DNA of 64,000 nt from Pseudoalteromonas sp. UG3-2 (GTDB taxonomy: Bacteria; Pseudomonadota; Gammaproteobacteria; Enterobacterales; Alteromonadaceae). Positions 54,649 to 64,000 of the stretch are shown piece by piece. The position numbers and the translations under genes were made by a program. The stretch's first letter is position 1, and every line of letters begins with the position of its first letter. The DNA lies in NCBI RefSeq assembly GCF_037120705.1, contig NZ_JAWLJU010000002.1:1550001-1614000 (forward strand). Reading direction: 5' to 3'. The notes beneath the pieces were generated by a model. That model saw only the letters and a program-made list of their open reading frames with translations. It had not been told where the DNA came from and searched no databases.

Positions 54649-56304
54649 ATGACTTATATTCCCCCTGAAGGTGAGACCCATGAGGTGTTTAACCAACCTC
54701 CGGCACTGGAAAACTATAATGTTTTTAGCAGTGATACTGTGCTGCAATACTGGGTACAGCGATTCGCCTCAGAACGTTCGACCGCTGTCTTAGAAAAGTT
54801 TGGCAAGGAATGTGGCCACGGCCTACTCGCTGCAGGTTTTTTGGCAAATAAGCACCTGCCAGAACTGCAATCTCATGATCGTTTTGGTCATCGAATTGAT
54901 CAAATTAATTACCATCCAGCCTATCATCAACTGATGCGTCACGCTATCGAGCAAGGACATTGTAGCCTACCATGGCAAGACCATGGTGATGGCAGTCATG
55001 TGATGCGTGCTGCCATGGCATACCTGCATACCCATGCCGATCCCGGTTCTGGTTGCCCTTTAACCATGACATTCGCAGCCGTGCCTGCTATTGCCAGTCA
55101 ACCCGATATCGCCAGTCAATGGCTACCAAAAATTCTCAGCGGTGTTTACGATGAGCGCAATATTCCTTGGTTTGACAAGCAAGGAGTCACCATAGGAATG
55201 GCCATGACCGAAAAGCAAGGGGGTAGCGATGTTAGAGCCAACACAACTACGGCGCAAGCACTGTCCGAGTCAGGCCCAGGTCAGCTCTACAGCTTAAGCG
55301 GTCATAAGTGGTTTTGCAGTGCACCTATGTGCGATGGCTTTTTAGTCTTGGCTCAGGTGGAACGGCGATTGTCGTGCTTTTTAGTGCCACGTTGGCGTGA
55401 AGATCGCAGTAAAAACCCGATCCACATTCAACGCTTAAAGAATAAACTCGGCAATCGTTCAAATGCCAGCTCCGAAATTGAATTTCGCGGTGCCCATGGG
55501 TGGCTACTCGGCGAAGAGGGTCGCGGTATTGCTACTATTATTCAGATGGTGGCACTCACTCGCTATGACTGCATGCTCGGCTCCACCGCCCTCATGGCCC
55601 AAGCAGCCAAAGAAGCCATGTGGCATACTGCACACCGCCAAGCCTTTGGCAAACCACTGCAACAACAACCGCTCATGACTCAGGTACTAGCAGACTTAGC
55701 GCTGGAAGCGGAAGCGGCTATGGCTATCAGCTTTCGTCTCGCCCACGCTCTCGATAACCAAGCCCTTCCCCATGAAGCAGCCCTTATACGTAGTGCCACC
55801 GCCATTGGCAAATATTGGATCTGCAAACGTGCTGTGCAGCATACCTATGAGGCCATGGAGTGCATTGGTGGCGTAGGCTATGTGGAAGAGAATATTACTG
55901 CCAGAACCTTTCGCGAGGCACCAGTCAATGCCATTTGGGAAGGCTCTGGCAATGTCCAATGTTTGGATCTATTGCGGGTGCTACAACGCGAGCCAGACAC
56001 CTTAGCGGCATTATTTAGTGAGCTGGAACAGGCTAAAGGGCACTATGCGCTATTTGACCAGACTCTAGCACAATTGCAGCAAGCCCTTGCTGAGCCACAA
56101 CAAGTGGCGCTGCAGGCTCGTTGGTGTATGGAGCGCTTAGCCCTATGCTGGCAGGCCGCCACGCTAATTTGCTACGGTGAGAAAATGATTGCCAACACCT
56201 TTGTCAGCAGTCGCTTTAGTGACCATCGAGGCAGTCAATATGGTGTGCTGGCAAGCGACGTTGATGCTCAAGCGATTGTTAATCGAGCGATGCCAACACT
56301 CTAG
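54649..56304 (+). CDS. aidB: AidB-like acyl-CoA dehydrogenase
   Basis: 551-aa flavoprotein of the AidB subgroup, induced in the E. coli alkylation response; in vitro it shows weak isovaleryl-CoA dehydrogenase activity. Opening 'HEVFNQPPALENYNVFSSD', 'GMAMTEKQGGSDVRANTT' (FAD loop), 'HKWFCSAPMCDGFLVLAQ', 'RLKNKLGNRSNASSEIEF' and 'NAIWEGSGNVQCLDLLRVLQ' match E. coli AidB closely, as does the length (541). ATG at 54649 with GGAG seven bases upstream. Between two copies of the solute-binding 3' end. Confidence 0.9.
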   Translation: MTYIPPEGETHEVFNQPPALENYNVFSSDTVLQYWVQRFASERSTAVLEKFGKECGHGLLAAGFLANKHLPELQSHDRFGHRIDQINYHPAYHQLMRHAIEQGHCSLPWQDHGDGSHVMRAAMAYLHTHADPGSGCPLTMTFAAVPAIASQPDIASQWLPKILSGVYDERNIPWFDKQGVTIGMAMTEKQGGSDVRANTTTAQALSESGPGQLYSLSGHKWFCSAPMCDGFLVLAQVERRLSCFLVPRWREDRSKNPIHIQRLKNKLGNRSNASSEIEFRGAHGWLLGEEGRGIATIIQMVALTRYDCMLGSTALMAQAAKEAMWHTAHRQAFGKPLQQQPLMTQVLADLALEAEAAMAISFRLAHALDNQALPHEAALIRSATAIGKYWICKRAVQHTYEAMECIGGVGYVEENITARTFREAPVNAIWEGSGNVQCLDLLRVLQREPDTLAALFSELEQAKGHYALFDQTLAQLQQALAEPQQVALQARWCMERLALCWQAATLICYGEKMIANTFVSSRFSDHRGSQYGVLASDVDAQAIVNRAMPTL

Positions 56305-56311
56305 CTGGCGA

Positions 56312-57190
56312 CTACTTGGCAGGCTGGAGCACTTGGTACTGAGTCACATCCGGGATCAACCCAGCTTGCTGATACGCTTTTGTTATGGCGCCTTGCTGGC
56401 GCAGCTGCTGCAAGCCTTTTTGTAGCGCCGTAAATGCCCTTTTGCCGTCAGGGTGAGCACGGGAAACCAAAAAGTGACGACTGTCATCCAGCAAAATAAC
56501 CACATGGGGGTTCGCCACCAGCTCGATATTGGGTAAGGTGAAACGGTTATTGTTTTTCGGTTGTAGTGGCATCATCATAAAGTCAACCCAGCCTTTAGAT
56601 ACCATTCTGGCTTGCGCTGTCCAATCGCTCTCGCTGTGTACTTTCTTTAGTTCAAGCGCTTGTAAAGTCTGCCAATCGGTTTTCCACCTCGGGCTTGATA
56701 CCGCGCTCAGCTGTTGCAACTGAGCTAAGCTTTTTACCTTTGCCACTTTACTATTGTGCGGTGCATGATACACCCCAGCATAGTACTGCCCCGCCAGTAT
56801 CACCGCATCACTAACGAACACTTTGTTTTCTCTGTCAGCAATATCGCGGCGCCAAAAACTATCAAAATACAATAACTGCTGGCCCGTCAGCAGTAGGTTT
56901 GAATCACGGAAATTGACAAACCCGGGACGAAAGGTAAAGCGCTTTTTAAAGCCACCTAATCGCAAGGCTTGTTGTGCGATTATCATGTCCACCACATCGC
57001 GACGCACAGCTTGATGGCTAAAGTCGCGAATGGTGCTGACGTCACGCTGGCCGACAAAACGCTGATAATCACTTAGAACGTCGTCGCGAATAAAAACATC
57101 TAGGGTATCACTGCCGTGGCTGCTGCCAACGGCACACAGCCATAGGCAAATAGCCAAGCAATAGGGCTTAGCTATTTTTATCCAAGCCAT
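56312..57190 (-). CDS. Periplasmic solute-binding-like protein
   Basis: 292 aa, signal peptide ending SHG about residue 26. Type-3-like solute-binding fold with a short 'DTLDVFIRDDVLSDYQ' start and late 'ALQKGLQQLRQQGAITKAYQQAGL' helix typical of SBP_bac_3 C termini. No transporter genes nearby; it overlaps pilU by 23 bp with AAGGGG before ATG, so it is probably translated from the pilT-pilU transcript. A sensor or motility link is conceivable but unproven. It differs strongly from the protein at 7028. Confidence 0.75.
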   Translation of the reverse strand: MAWIKIAKPYCLAICLWLCAVGSSHGSDTLDVFIRDDVLSDYQRFVGQRDVSTIRDFSHQAVRRDVVDMIIAQQALRLGGFKKRFTFRPGFVNFRDSNLLLTGQQLLYFDSFWRRDIADRENKVFVSDAVILAGQYYAGVYHAPHNSKVAKVKSLAQLQQLSAVSSPRWKTDWQTLQALELKKVHSESDWTAQARMVSKGWVDFMMMPLQPKNNNRFTLPNIELVANPHVVILLDDSRHFLVSRAHPDGKRAFTALQKGLQQLRQQGAITKAYQQAGLIPDVTQYQVLQPAK

Positions 57191-58289
57191 CGACGGTTAC
57201 CCCTTGCAAGAATCCAGCGCCTTTTTGTTCGTTATTTTGTAATTTAATCATCAAGCGCAGATCATTTGGCGAGTCGGCATGGTGCAAGGCATCGGCATAG
57301 TTAATGCGCTGCTGTTTGTACAAATCAAACAACGCTTGGTCGAAGGTCTGCATGCCCATGTCTTTGGATTTTGCCATCACCTCTTTAATCGAGCCAATGT
57401 CGCCTTTTTTAATCAGCTCTGCCACCAATGGTGAATTTAGCAACACTTCGATGGCTGCCTCACGCCCTTCTCCTTTAGAAGAGGGTACCAGCTGTTGCGC
57501 CACAATGGCCCGCAAGTTTAAGGCTAAGTCGTATTTTAGCTTGTCGTGCTTTTCTTTGGGCACTAAGTGCATAATTCTATCAATGGCTTGGTTGGCATTA
57601 TTGGCATGCAAGGTAGCCACACACAAGTGCCCGGTCTCAGCAAAACTTAAGGCGTATTCCATGGTCTCTTGTGAGCGTATTTCACCAATCAAAATGACAT
57701 CCGGCGCCTGACGCAACGAGCTTTTTAGCGCCGCTTCAAAGCTTTCGGTATCTAAGCCAACCTCGCGCTGAGTTACTATGCTCTTTTCGTGTTGGTGCAC
57801 AAACTCAACGGGATCTTCTATGGTTAAGATATGGCCGCGCTGATTGCGGTTTCGATACCCAAGCAGTGCAGCCAATGAGGTGGATTTACCGGTGCCGGTG
57901 CCACCCACAAACAAGACTAAGCCACGCTTGGCCATAATGACATCGGTGAGAGTTGATGGTAGACCTAAATCATTAACATCGGGAATGGTGGTTACAATTC
58001 GGCGGATCACCATCCCGGCGCAGTCACGCTGCCAAAACGCCGAAACACGAAAGCGCCCGATGTCGTTGGCAATAGCAAAGTTACACTCTTTGCTGTCGTA
58101 AAATTCCTGCTTTTGCTTTTCACTCATGATGGAGGTGACCAGCGCTTCGGATTCTTTGTCATCAAGCTTAGCATCACTTAACGCCCGCAATTCACCGTCA
58201 ACCTTGGCGCTCACCGCCAGGCCAGCGGAGACAAATAAGTCCGAGGCTTGCTGCTCTATCATGGATTTTAAATAAGGTTCAATCGTCAT
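57168..58289 (-). CDS. pilU: Type IV pilus retraction ATPase PilU
   Basis: 373-aa hexameric ATPase assisting pilus retraction. PAS-like N-terminal domain, then RecA-type core with Walker A GGTGTGKST (about residue 131), Asp box 'HILTIEDPVEFVHQHE', Walker B 'PDVILIGEIRSQETMEYAL' and His box 'TGHLCVATLHANNANQAIDRI'. The PilT-specific AIRNLIRE motif is absent. It follows pilT by 13 bp in the same operon. The last residues (GVTVDGLDKNS) lie within the overlap with the next gene. Confidence 0.94.
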   Translation of the reverse strand: MTIEPYLKSMIEQQASDLFVSAGLAVSAKVDGELRALSDAKLDDKESEALVTSIMSEKQKQEFYDSKECNFAIANDIGRFRVSAFWQRDCAGMVIRRIVTTIPDVNDLGLPSTLTDVIMAKRGLVLFVGGTGTGKSTSLAALLGYRNRNQRGHILTIEDPVEFVHQHEKSIVTQREVGLDTESFEAALKSSLRQAPDVILIGEIRSQETMEYALSFAETGHLCVATLHANNANQAIDRIMHLVPKEKHDKLKYDLALNLRAIVAQQLVPSSKGEGREAAIEVLLNSPLVAELIKKGDIGSIKEVMAKSKDMGMQTFDQALFDLYKQQRINYADALHHADSPNDLRLMIKLQNNEQKGAGFLQGVTVDGLDKNS

Positions 58290-58302
58290 CTTCGCTTACC
58301 TC

Positions 58303-59352
58303 TTAAAAGCCACCACTGTTAAACTGGTTTTTATCATGTGCTTTGGCGCGGGCATCGGCTTGAGTGATCAGGCCACGGTTAAGTAGATTGGATAAGCACT
58401 GATCCATAGTTTGCATGCCATGCATGGCGCCGGTTTGAATGGCCGAATACATTTGCGCGATTTTATCTTCACGAATGAGGTTTCTAATTGCCGGGATCCC
58501 CAGCATGATCTCATGGGCCGCCAGTCGCCCACCGCCGACCTTTTTCACTAAGGTTTGTGAAATAACCGCTTGCAAAGACTCCGACAACATCGAACGCACC
58601 ATGTCTTTTTCTTCCCCTGGGAAGACATCCACAATACGGTCTATGGTTTTCGGTGCCGAGGTGGTATGTAAGGTGCCAAACACCAAATGCCCCGTTTCGG
58701 CAGCGGTCAGTGCCAAACGAATGGTTTCTAAGTCCCTTAATTCACCCACCAAGATAACATCCGGGTCCTCACGCAGGGCGCTGCGTAGCGCCGCATTGAA
58801 ACTAAGAGTGTCACGGTGTACTTCACGTTGGTTAATGAGGCTCAACTGGTTGTCATGAACAAATTCAATGGGGTCTTCAATGGTCAAAATATGGTGGTGT
58901 TTATTGCGGTTAATGTAATCAACCATGGCCGCTAAGGTGGTCGATTTACCCGAGCCGGTTGGCCCTGTGACCAGCACCAGCCCGCGAGGGTTATCCGATA
59001 TTTTACTGAAGATTTCTGGGGCCCCAAGATCTTCCAGAGTCAGCACTTCATTGGGAATAGTACGGAATACCGCTGCAGGGCCGCGATTAGAGTTAAAAGC
59101 ATTAACACGAAAGCGCGCGAGATTGGGCACTTCAAACGAGAAATCAATCTCAAGGTTTTGCTCATAGTCACGACGTTGATTATCATTCATAATATCGTAG
59201 ATGAGGCTGTTAACATCTTTGGCTTCTAGTGGCGGAATATTGACCCGACGGACATCGCCATCGACGCGGATCATCGGTGAAACATTAGAAGAAAGGTGTA
59301 AGTCAGAGGCTTTGTGTTGCACACTAAAAGCCAATAATTCAGTAATATCCAT
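58303..59352 (-). CDS. pilT: Type IV pilus retraction ATPase PilT
   Basis: 349-aa motor driving pilus retraction and twitching. Walker A GPTGSGKST (about residue 130), 'HHILTIEDPIEFVHDNQ', Walker B 'PDVILVGELRDLETIRLAL', 'TGHLVFGTLHTTSAPKTIDRI', and the diagnostic C-terminal AIRNLIRE followed by 'KIAQMYSAIQTG'. GGAG precedes ATG. It is divergent from yggS with only a 30-bp gap and starts the pilT-pilU-solute-binding run. Confidence 0.96.
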   Translation of the reverse strand: MDITELLAFSVQHKASDLHLSSNVSPMIRVDGDVRRVNIPPLEAKDVNSLIYDIMNDNQRRDYEQNLEIDFSFEVPNLARFRVNAFNSNRGPAAVFRTIPNEVLTLEDLGAPEIFSKISDNPRGLVLVTGPTGSGKSTTLAAMVDYINRNKHHHILTIEDPIEFVHDNQLSLINQREVHRDTLSFNAALRSALREDPDVILVGELRDLETIRLALTAAETGHLVFGTLHTTSAPKTIDRIVDVFPGEEKDMVRSMLSESLQAVISQTLVKKVGGGRLAAHEIMLGIPAIRNLIREDKIAQMYSAIQTGAMHGMQTMDQCLSNLLNRGLITQADARAKAHDKNQFNSGGF

Positions 59353-59382
59353 TTATAACTCCACAATGAGCGCTAAAACTAT

Positions 59383-60066
59383 ATGGTTACAATAGCAGAA
59401 CGGTTACACAACGCCTACGCTCGGATTGAAAAAGCCCAGCAAAATTGTCAATTCAACGAGACAGTTAGCTTACTGGCTGTGTCGAAAACCAAACCCATCG
59501 CCGACATCGCCGCCGCCATAGAGTGTGGGCAAACCTGCTTTGGCGAATCGTACGTGCAAGAAGCCGTTGATAAAATTACCCATTTTAAAGATAACAAGGC
59601 GTTAGAGTGGCACTTCATAGGCCCCATTCAATCCAATAAATCGCGCCTCATTGCAGAGCACTTTCAATGGGTGCAAAGTGTCGATAGAGAAAAGATTGCT
59701 CGCCGTCTCAATGAGCAGCGGCCCTATAACTTAAAACCGCTTAAAGTACTGTTACAAGTGAACATCAGTGACGATGCCAACAAGTCGGGCTGCCCGTTAA
59801 ATGCGGTGGAAGAATTAGCGGCTTACATTGATAGCTGCCCCCAATTAGAGCTGCGTGGGTTAATGACGATCACCGAAAAAACCGACGATAAACAAAAGCA
59901 ATTGCAATATTTCCAGCAAATGCGTGCTTGCTTTGATAGACTAAAGGACCAATATCAACAGCTAGATACCTTATCGATGGGCATGAGTGGCGATTTAGAA
60001 GCAGCCGTCGCGGCTGGCTCCACCATGGTTCGCATTGGTACTGATATTTTTGGCAAACGACAATGA
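59383..60066 (+). CDS. yggS: PLP homeostasis protein (YggS/COG0325)
   Basis: 227-aa alanine-racemase-like barrel carrying pyridoxal phosphate without catalytic activity. The PLP lysine is in LLAVSKTKP (about residue 36), 'CFGESYVQEAVDKI', 'WHFIGPIQSNKSR', and the phosphate loop 'LSMGMSGDLEAAVAAGSTMVRIGTDIFG'. It precedes proC and yggT, the standard order. The yggS 3' end and the proC start are 14 bp apart. Confidence 0.95.
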   Translation: MVTIAERLHNAYARIEKAQQNCQFNETVSLLAVSKTKPIADIAAAIECGQTCFGESYVQEAVDKITHFKDNKALEWHFIGPIQSNKSRLIAEHFQWVQSVDREKIARRLNEQRPYNLKPLKVLLQVNISDDANKSGCPLNAVEELAAYIDSCPQLELRGLMTITEKTDDKQKQLQYFQQMRACFDRLKDQYQQLDTLSMGMSGDLEAAVAAGSTMVRIGTDIFGKRQ

Positions 60067-60079
60067 GGTGAACAACACT

Positions 60080-60901
60080 ATGTCAAATAAGACGATTGCA
60101 TTTATCGGCACAGGAAATATGAGCTACGCCATTATTGGCGGCATGATCAAAAGTGGCTTTGACGCCCAATCCATCATTGCCACCAACCGAAATGCAGACA
60201 AGCTTGCCAAAGTTGCAGAGCAGCTGTCGGTTAGAACCACCCAAGACAACCTTGAAGCCGTTGCCGCAGCAGACGTTATCGTATTATCTGTAAAGCCACA
60301 AATGATGGCTGACTTGTGTCAAACATTCCAAGACGCTGACATCGATATCAGCAATAAATTATTTGTTTCCGTGGCAGCGGGGATCACCGTGGCGCGCTTA
60401 CAAGAAATGCTAGGTCAACCAGTTAAAATGGTTCGCTGCATGCCCAACACACCATCGCTACTGGGCCGTGGTGTGTCAGGTTTGTACGGCGAGGGCTTGA
60501 GCGACGAAGAAAAGCAATACATTGAAGAAGTATTCTCCTCAACTGGCATTGCCTTGTGGCTCGATAAAGAAGAAAAAATTAATAACGTGATTGCCGTAAC
60601 CGGCTCATCACCCGCCTACTTCTTCCTATTTATGGAAGCTATTGAAGAAAAAGCCAAAGCGCTTGGCTTTAACGATGAAGAAGCACGCAAACTAGTGCAA
60701 CAAACGGCTTTAGGCGCTGCTGAAATGGCGCTATCACAGCCGGAGATCAGCATCTCGCAACTGCGCGCTAACGTCACCTCGAAAGGCGGAACGACCCACG
60801 CAGCCGTGGAACATTTAAAATCACAAGGCCTAGTTAATACCGTAGCCGATGCGATGGATGCATGTATCGCTCGCGCTGAAGAAATGGAAAAAGAAATATA
60901 A
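60080..60901 (+). CDS. proC: Pyrroline-5-carboxylate reductase
   Basis: 273 aa, last step of proline biosynthesis. N-terminal Rossmann motif FIGTGNMSYAIIGG; 'VLSVKPQMMADL'; 'KMVRCMPNTPSLLGRGVSGLYGE'; and the C-terminal 'LRANVTSKGGTTHAAVEHLKSQG' substrate region. ATG at 60080 with GAGGTGA upstream; the longer frame overlaps yggS. Works with proB at the other side of the window. Confidence 0.96.
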   Translation: MSNKTIAFIGTGNMSYAIIGGMIKSGFDAQSIIATNRNADKLAKVAEQLSVRTTQDNLEAVAAADVIVLSVKPQMMADLCQTFQDADIDISNKLFVSVAAGITVARLQEMLGQPVKMVRCMPNTPSLLGRGVSGLYGEGLSDEEKQYIEEVFSSTGIALWLDKEEKINNVIAVTGSSPAYFFLFMEAIEEKAKALGFNDEEARKLVQQTALGAAEMALSQPEISISQLRANVTSKGGTTHAAVEHLKSQGLVNTVADAMDACIARAEEMEKEI

Positions 60902-60910
60902 GGGTGACCA

Positions 60911-61444
60911 ATGAATGCCATGCAATTTTTAGTCGGGATTGTTTTTGATCTGTTTTTGATGGTGGTGTTGCTGCGCTTTTGGTTGCAGCTTGTCAAAGCC
61001 GATTTTTACAACCCACTGAGCCAAGCGGTAGTCAAAGCGACTGCCTTTGCAGTTAACCCACTGCGCAAGATTATCCCTGGCGTAGGTGGTTTAGATCTCG
61101 CCTCTTTAGTGCTGGCATTCCTTGTCGGGTTCGCCAAAATGGCCACCCTGATGGCGCTGTTTGGCGGCTATTTTGATGCCATCGGCGCCCTAGTGGGTGG
61201 CGCCATCACGGTATTGCGCGAAGCCTTTAGTTTGGTCTTTTGGATCCTCATCATTCGTGCCATTTTAAGTTGGGTCTCGCAAGGCTATAACCCAGTGGCG
61301 GCCGTTTTTGAACAGCTCACTGAGCCAATGTTGCGCCCTATTCGTAAAGTTATACCACCGCTGGGTGGTTTAGATTTATCCATTTTAGTGCTGATCATCG
61401 CGATGCAGTTTTTGCAAATCTTGATGATGGACCTGTTTAGATAG
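60911..61444 (+). CDS. yggT: YggT-family membrane protein
   Basis: 177 aa with two YggT repeats, each a hydrophobic pair with the motif 'NPLRKIIPGVGGLDLASL' (about 45-62) and 'RPIRKVIPPLGGLDLSIL' (about 146-163). Four or more transmembrane helices. Involvement in osmotic tolerance or division has been suggested for other members; here only the proC-yggT-rdgB order supports a housekeeping role. 9-bp gap to proC. Confidence 0.92.
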   Translation: MNAMQFLVGIVFDLFLMVVLLRFWLQLVKADFYNPLSQAVVKATAFAVNPLRKIIPGVGGLDLASLVLAFLVGFAKMATLMALFGGYFDAIGALVGGAITVLREAFSLVFWILIIRAILSWVSQGYNPVAAVFEQLTEPMLRPIRKVIPPLGGLDLSILVLIIAMQFLQILMMDLFR

Positions 61445-61453
61445 GAGCGCCTG

Positions 61454-61888
61454 ATGAAACCATTATTCTTCGCCCTGCTTTTATTGCTTGCGCCCAATGT
61501 GATGGCTGAGCAACAAGGAGGCCAGTTTAAAGATCTTGGACCTTGGGAAGTGCACTACATTGCCTTTCCCTCTACGTTTATCCAGCCCAATATTGCCAAG
61601 GCCTACAACTTAACCCGTAGCGGTAGCCAAGCCATTGTTAATATCTCAGTGCTTGCCGACAAACCAAGTAAGCCTGCAGTAAAAGCAAATGTCTCTGGCT
61701 TTGCCCGCAACCTGCTGGGCAAAAAAGTCGAGCTCGAGTTTAAAGAGGTGGTTGAAGGCGAAGCCATTTACTACCTCGCCCAACTGGACTACGACCACGA
61801 AGATGTTTTTCGCTTTGAAATCAACATTAGCCAAGGCAGCCAAAGCCGTCAGCTGGTGTTTTCGCAGAAGTTTTATGTAGATGAGTAA
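61454..61888 (+). CDS. DUF4426 exported protein
   Basis: 144 aa, signal peptide ending VMA about residue 18. A DUF4426 protein by context and by sequence such as '[25 protein letters not shown]' and the immunoglobulin-like beta-sandwich end '[25 protein letters not shown]'. Often placed between yggT and rdgB in this order. Periplasmic, function unknown. GGAG upstream; the stop overlaps the rdgB start region by 8 bp. Confidence 0.78.
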   Translation: MKPLFFALLLLLAPNVMAEQQGGQFKDLGPWEVHYIAFPSTFIQPNIAKAYNLTRSGSQAIVNISVLADKPSKPAVKANVSGFARNLLGKKVELEFKEVVEGEAIYYLAQLDYDHEDVFRFEINISQGSQSRQLVFSQKFYVDE

Positions 61889-62483
61889 AATGAGCAAAAA
61901 AGTAGTACTTGCCAGTGGTAACCAAGGCAAAGTAAAAGAGTTAAGTAGTATGCTGGCGGACTTTGCCATGGAAGTTATCCCGCAAAGTGAATTTGCCGTG
62001 TCTGACGTAGCAGAAACTGGCACTACCTTTGTGGAGAATGCCATTATTAAAGCCCGCCATGCCGCTAAGGAATCGGGCTTGCCAGCCATAGCCGATGACT
62101 CGGGCTTAGAAGTAGATGCTCTAGCCGGCGCGCCTGGCGTGTACTCGGCTCGCTATGCCGGCAGCGGCGCCAGTGACCAAGATAACATTGATAAGCTCTT
62201 AGCCGCCCTTGAAGGCCAGTCGCAACGTAGCGCCCGCTTTTGGTGCGTACTGGTGTATATGCGTCATGCTGATGACCCAACGCCACTGATCTGCCAAGCC
62301 AGTTGGGAAGGTGAAATTACCACCTCACAACAAGGCCGTGAAGGCTTTGGCTATGATCCGGTATTTAAAGTAAACGGCTTAGATTGCACCTCGGCACAAC
62401 TGAGTAAGGCAGGGAAAAATGCCATCAGTCACCGCGGTCAAGCGCTGCAACAATTGGTTCGTCACTTTCAAGGTTCAGTGTGA
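61881..62483 (+). CDS. rdgB: dITP/XTP pyrophosphatase
   Basis: 200-aa house-cleaning NTPase hydrolysing dITP, ITP and [21 protein letters not shown] at the N terminus (substrate), then '[43 protein letters not shown]' and late '[11 protein letters not shown]' and '[11 protein letters not shown]', all active-site segments. The start could be ATG at 61881 or at 61890; both are in frame. The stop overlaps the hemW start (GTGTGA), so coupling is likely. Confidence 0.95.
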   Translation: MSKMSKKVVLASGNQGKVKELSSMLADFAMEVIPQSEFAVSDVAETGTTFVENAIIKARHAAKESGLPAIADDSGLEVDALAGAPGVYSARYAGSGASDQDNIDKLLAALEGQSQRSARFWCVLVYMRHADDPTPLICQASWEGEITTSQQGREGFGYDPVFKVNGLDCTSAQLSKAGKNAISHRGQALQQLVRHFQGSV

Positions 62484-63616
62484 AACTCCCTCCCCTAAGC
62501 TTATATGTGCACGTGCCTTGGTGCGTGCAAAAGTGCCCTTATTGTGACTTTAACAGTCATGGTAAAAAGGGCAAGATCCCCGAAACCGAGTATATTCAAC
62601 ACCTACTGCATGATTTAAAAGCCGACTTAGAGTATGTTCAAGGACGTAAGCTACACAGTATTTTTATTGGCGGCGGCACCCCAAGCTTACTCTCAGGTCA
62701 GGCTTATCAGTATTTATTAGCTGAAATTGAAGCCTTAATTGGCTTTACAGACGACATTGAAATTACCTTAGAAGCCAACCCAGGTACGGTAGAAACCGAC
62801 CGCTTTAAACATTATGTTGACGCTGGTATTAACCGTATTTCTATTGGTGTGCAAAGCCTACAGCAAGAAAAATTAACCCAGCTAGGCCGCATTCATGGCA
62901 AACAAGAAGCGCTCAAAGCCGCTACAGAAGCCCATCAAGCAGGGTTAAACAGCTTTAACTTAGATTTAATGCATGGTTTGCCTGGACAAACGGTTGCAGA
63001 TGCCTTAAGCGACTTACGTCAAGCCATTGCCATGGCACCGCCCCATTTATCGTGGTATCAGCTCACCATCGAGCCCAACACCCAGTTTGCTTCAAAGCCC
63101 CCGACCTTACCGCAAGACGAAGTTTTATGGGACATTCAGGAGCAAGGTCAGGCGTTGTTGGCGGAGCATGGCTATCATCAGTACGAAATCTCCGGCTATG
63201 CTAAAAGTGGCTATCAGTGTCGACATAACTTAAATTACTGGCAATTTGGCGATTATTTAGGAATTGGCTGTGGTGCTCATGGCAAAATCACTTTACCACA
63301 GCAGCAGCAAATCTTACGTACGGTAAAAGTCAAACACCCTCGCGGTTATATGGACTTAAGCAAACCCTATTTATACCAAAGTTGGGATGTGAGCGAGGCT
63401 GACAGGCCATTTGAGTACTTTATGAATGTGCTACGGCTGAAGGCACCTGCTGCGAAACAGCAATTTTGCGATTATACTGGTTTATCATTGAACCAAGTTG
63501 CAGCGCAAATTAGCAGCGCGGTGCAAAAAGGCCTACTCAGTGAATCTCAAGATTCATGGTTAGTTACAAATAAAGGCCACAGATACCTCAACGATTTGTT
63601 AGAGTTATTTGTTTGA
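62480..63616 (+). CDS. hemW: Haem chaperone HemW, radical-SAM family
   Basis: 378 aa, GTG start overlapping the rdgB TGA. The Fe-S cluster motif CVQKCPYC (C-x3-C-x2-C; residues about 14-21), '[12 protein letters not shown]', '[15 protein letters not shown]', '[21 protein letters not shown]' and the C-terminal '[12 protein letters not shown]' are characteristic. The family was long misannotated as oxygen-independent coproporphyrinogen oxidase; the C-x3-C-x2-C motif without the fourth HemN Cys supports HemW. Confidence 0.94.
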   Translation: MKLPPLSLYVHVPWCVQKCPYCDFNSHGKKGKIPETEYIQHLLHDLKADLEYVQGRKLHSIFIGGGTPSLLSGQAYQYLLAEIEALIGFTDDIEITLEANPGTVETDRFKHYVDAGINRISIGVQSLQQEKLTQLGRIHGKQEALKAATEAHQAGLNSFNLDLMHGLPGQTVADALSDLRQAIAMAPPHLSWYQLTIEPNTQFASKPPTLPQDEVLWDIQEQGQALLAEHGYHQYEISGYAKSGYQCRHNLNYWQFGDYLGIGCGAHGKITLPQQQQILRTVKVKHPRGYMDLSKPYLYQSWDVSEADRPFEYFMNVLRLKAPAAKQQFCDYTGLSLNQVAAQISSAVQKGLLSESQDSWLVTNKGHRYLNDLLELFV

Positions 63617-63634
63617 TAATACGTTTATATCAAG

Positions 63635-63662
63635 CTGAGGCATGACAGGCTTCGTGCCTCAG
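63635..63662 (+). terminator. Hairpin after hemW
   Basis: CTGAGGCA and TGCCTCAG arms with a 12-base loop, 19 bp after the hemW stop; no clear U-tract follows, so a weak terminator or mRNA-end hairpin. Confidence 0.5.
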
Positions 63663-63699
63663 ATTGTGACAAAGATAAAACATAATAAAAGGGTATATG

Positions 63700-64000
63700 A
63701 TGCGTAAATTAAGCATTCTTGCGGCGGCGGTTAGTGTTGCACTATTCGCTGGCTGTCAACAAACCACCACTTCTGAAGCGCCACAAGCTCAAGTGCAACA
63801 ACAAGTAGTACAAAGTGAAGTAGAAAAGGCGAACGCCCTGTTTGAAGAGTCTTTTAACCGCAGTGTGATGCGTAGCCCAATTTACCAAACTTACATGGGC
63901 ATTAAGAAAGATTATGGCAAATGGGACGATAACAGCGAAGCCCGCCAGCTTGAAGACCTTGAACTGACAAAAAAAGACTTAGCCGCGCTAAACGCTATCG
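63700..64000 (+). CDS. DUF885-like lipoprotein, 5' part
   Basis: ATG with AAAAGGG seven bases upstream, 100 codons, running off the window. A lipoprotein signal peptide ends LFAGC (Cys about 20), followed by a Gln/Val-rich linker and ANALFEESFNRSVMRSPIYQTYMGIKKDYGKWDDNS. This resembles the N terminus of DUF885 putative metallopeptidases, but no catalytic residues are in view. Call therefore provisional; the lipobox itself is clear. Confidence 0.6.
   Translation, partial: MRKLSILAAAVSVALFAGCQQTTTSEAPQAQVQQQVVQSEVEKANALFEESFNRSVMRSPIYQTYMGIKKDYGKWDDNSEARQLEDLELTKKDLAALNAI

Overview
The window reads as a chromosomal segment from a marine-type gammaproteobacterium, most likely order Alteromonadales (Pseudoalteromonas-like). 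This is an inference from gene content and order: pdhR-aceE-aceF, the serB/smp divergence, nudF-yqiB-cpdA-yqiA-parE-parC opposite tolC, and the gshB-yqgE-ruvX ... pilU-pilT / yggS-proC-yggT-rdgB-hemW block. No rRNA, tRNA or CRISPR array was recognised.

Layout. 1-5.9 kb: pyruvate dehydrogenase operon and its GntR regulator, with operator-like palindromes. 5.9-26 kb: housekeeping genes. These are a membrane-anchored zinc peptidase, a solute-binding-like protein, serB/smp, tatD-pdxH-argS-prfC, a cytochrome b561-like protein, a glutathione peroxidase-OhrR pair, gltX, a diguanylate cyclase, proB, a secreted amidohydrolase, a Crp/Fnr regulator and a purine phosphoribosyltransferase. 26-36.2 kb: topoisomerase IV with the conserved yqiA/cpdA/yqiB/nudF cluster, divergent tolC, then lpxL and a TcpQ-domain protein. 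36.2-45.7 kb: an accessory island, visibly more AT-rich than its flanks. 45.7-64 kb: glnE, DUF350, rsmE-gshB-yqgE-ruvX, a porin, aidB, a second solute-binding-like protein, pilU-pilT, yggS-proC-yggT-DUF4426-rdgB-hemW, and the start of a DUF885-type lipoprotein.

The island is the part worth attention. It starts with a degraded IS3-family end and a frameshifted HTH (excisionase-like) gene. It then carries, on the minus strand, a stand-alone LuxR/GerE-type HTH protein (67 aa), a 2298-aa secreted YD-repeat (Rhs) protein, and a 123-aa protein. The Rhs protein has six nearly identical 91-aa TIG-like modules near its N terminus and a distinct C-terminal domain that follows the Rhs core. The small protein is coupled by TAAATG to the Rhs stop and combines a signal peptide, two YD motifs and a GlyGly-CTERM-like sorting tail. 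No ordinary immunity gene sits directly behind the Rhs gene. A divergent cysteine-rich secreted protein lies beside it. My working hypothesis is a cell-surface Rhs effector or adhesin system with its own regulator and a rhombosortase-processed partner.

Other notable structure: a chimeric duplicated scar at about 54.4 kb that fuses the 3' ends of the solute-binding gene and pilU, with two clearly different divergence levels; and perfect palindromes upstream of the gpx-ohrR operon, the Crp/Fnr gene and tolC/nudF. Several start codons were moved from the longest reading frame on the basis of ribosome-binding sites and family length.
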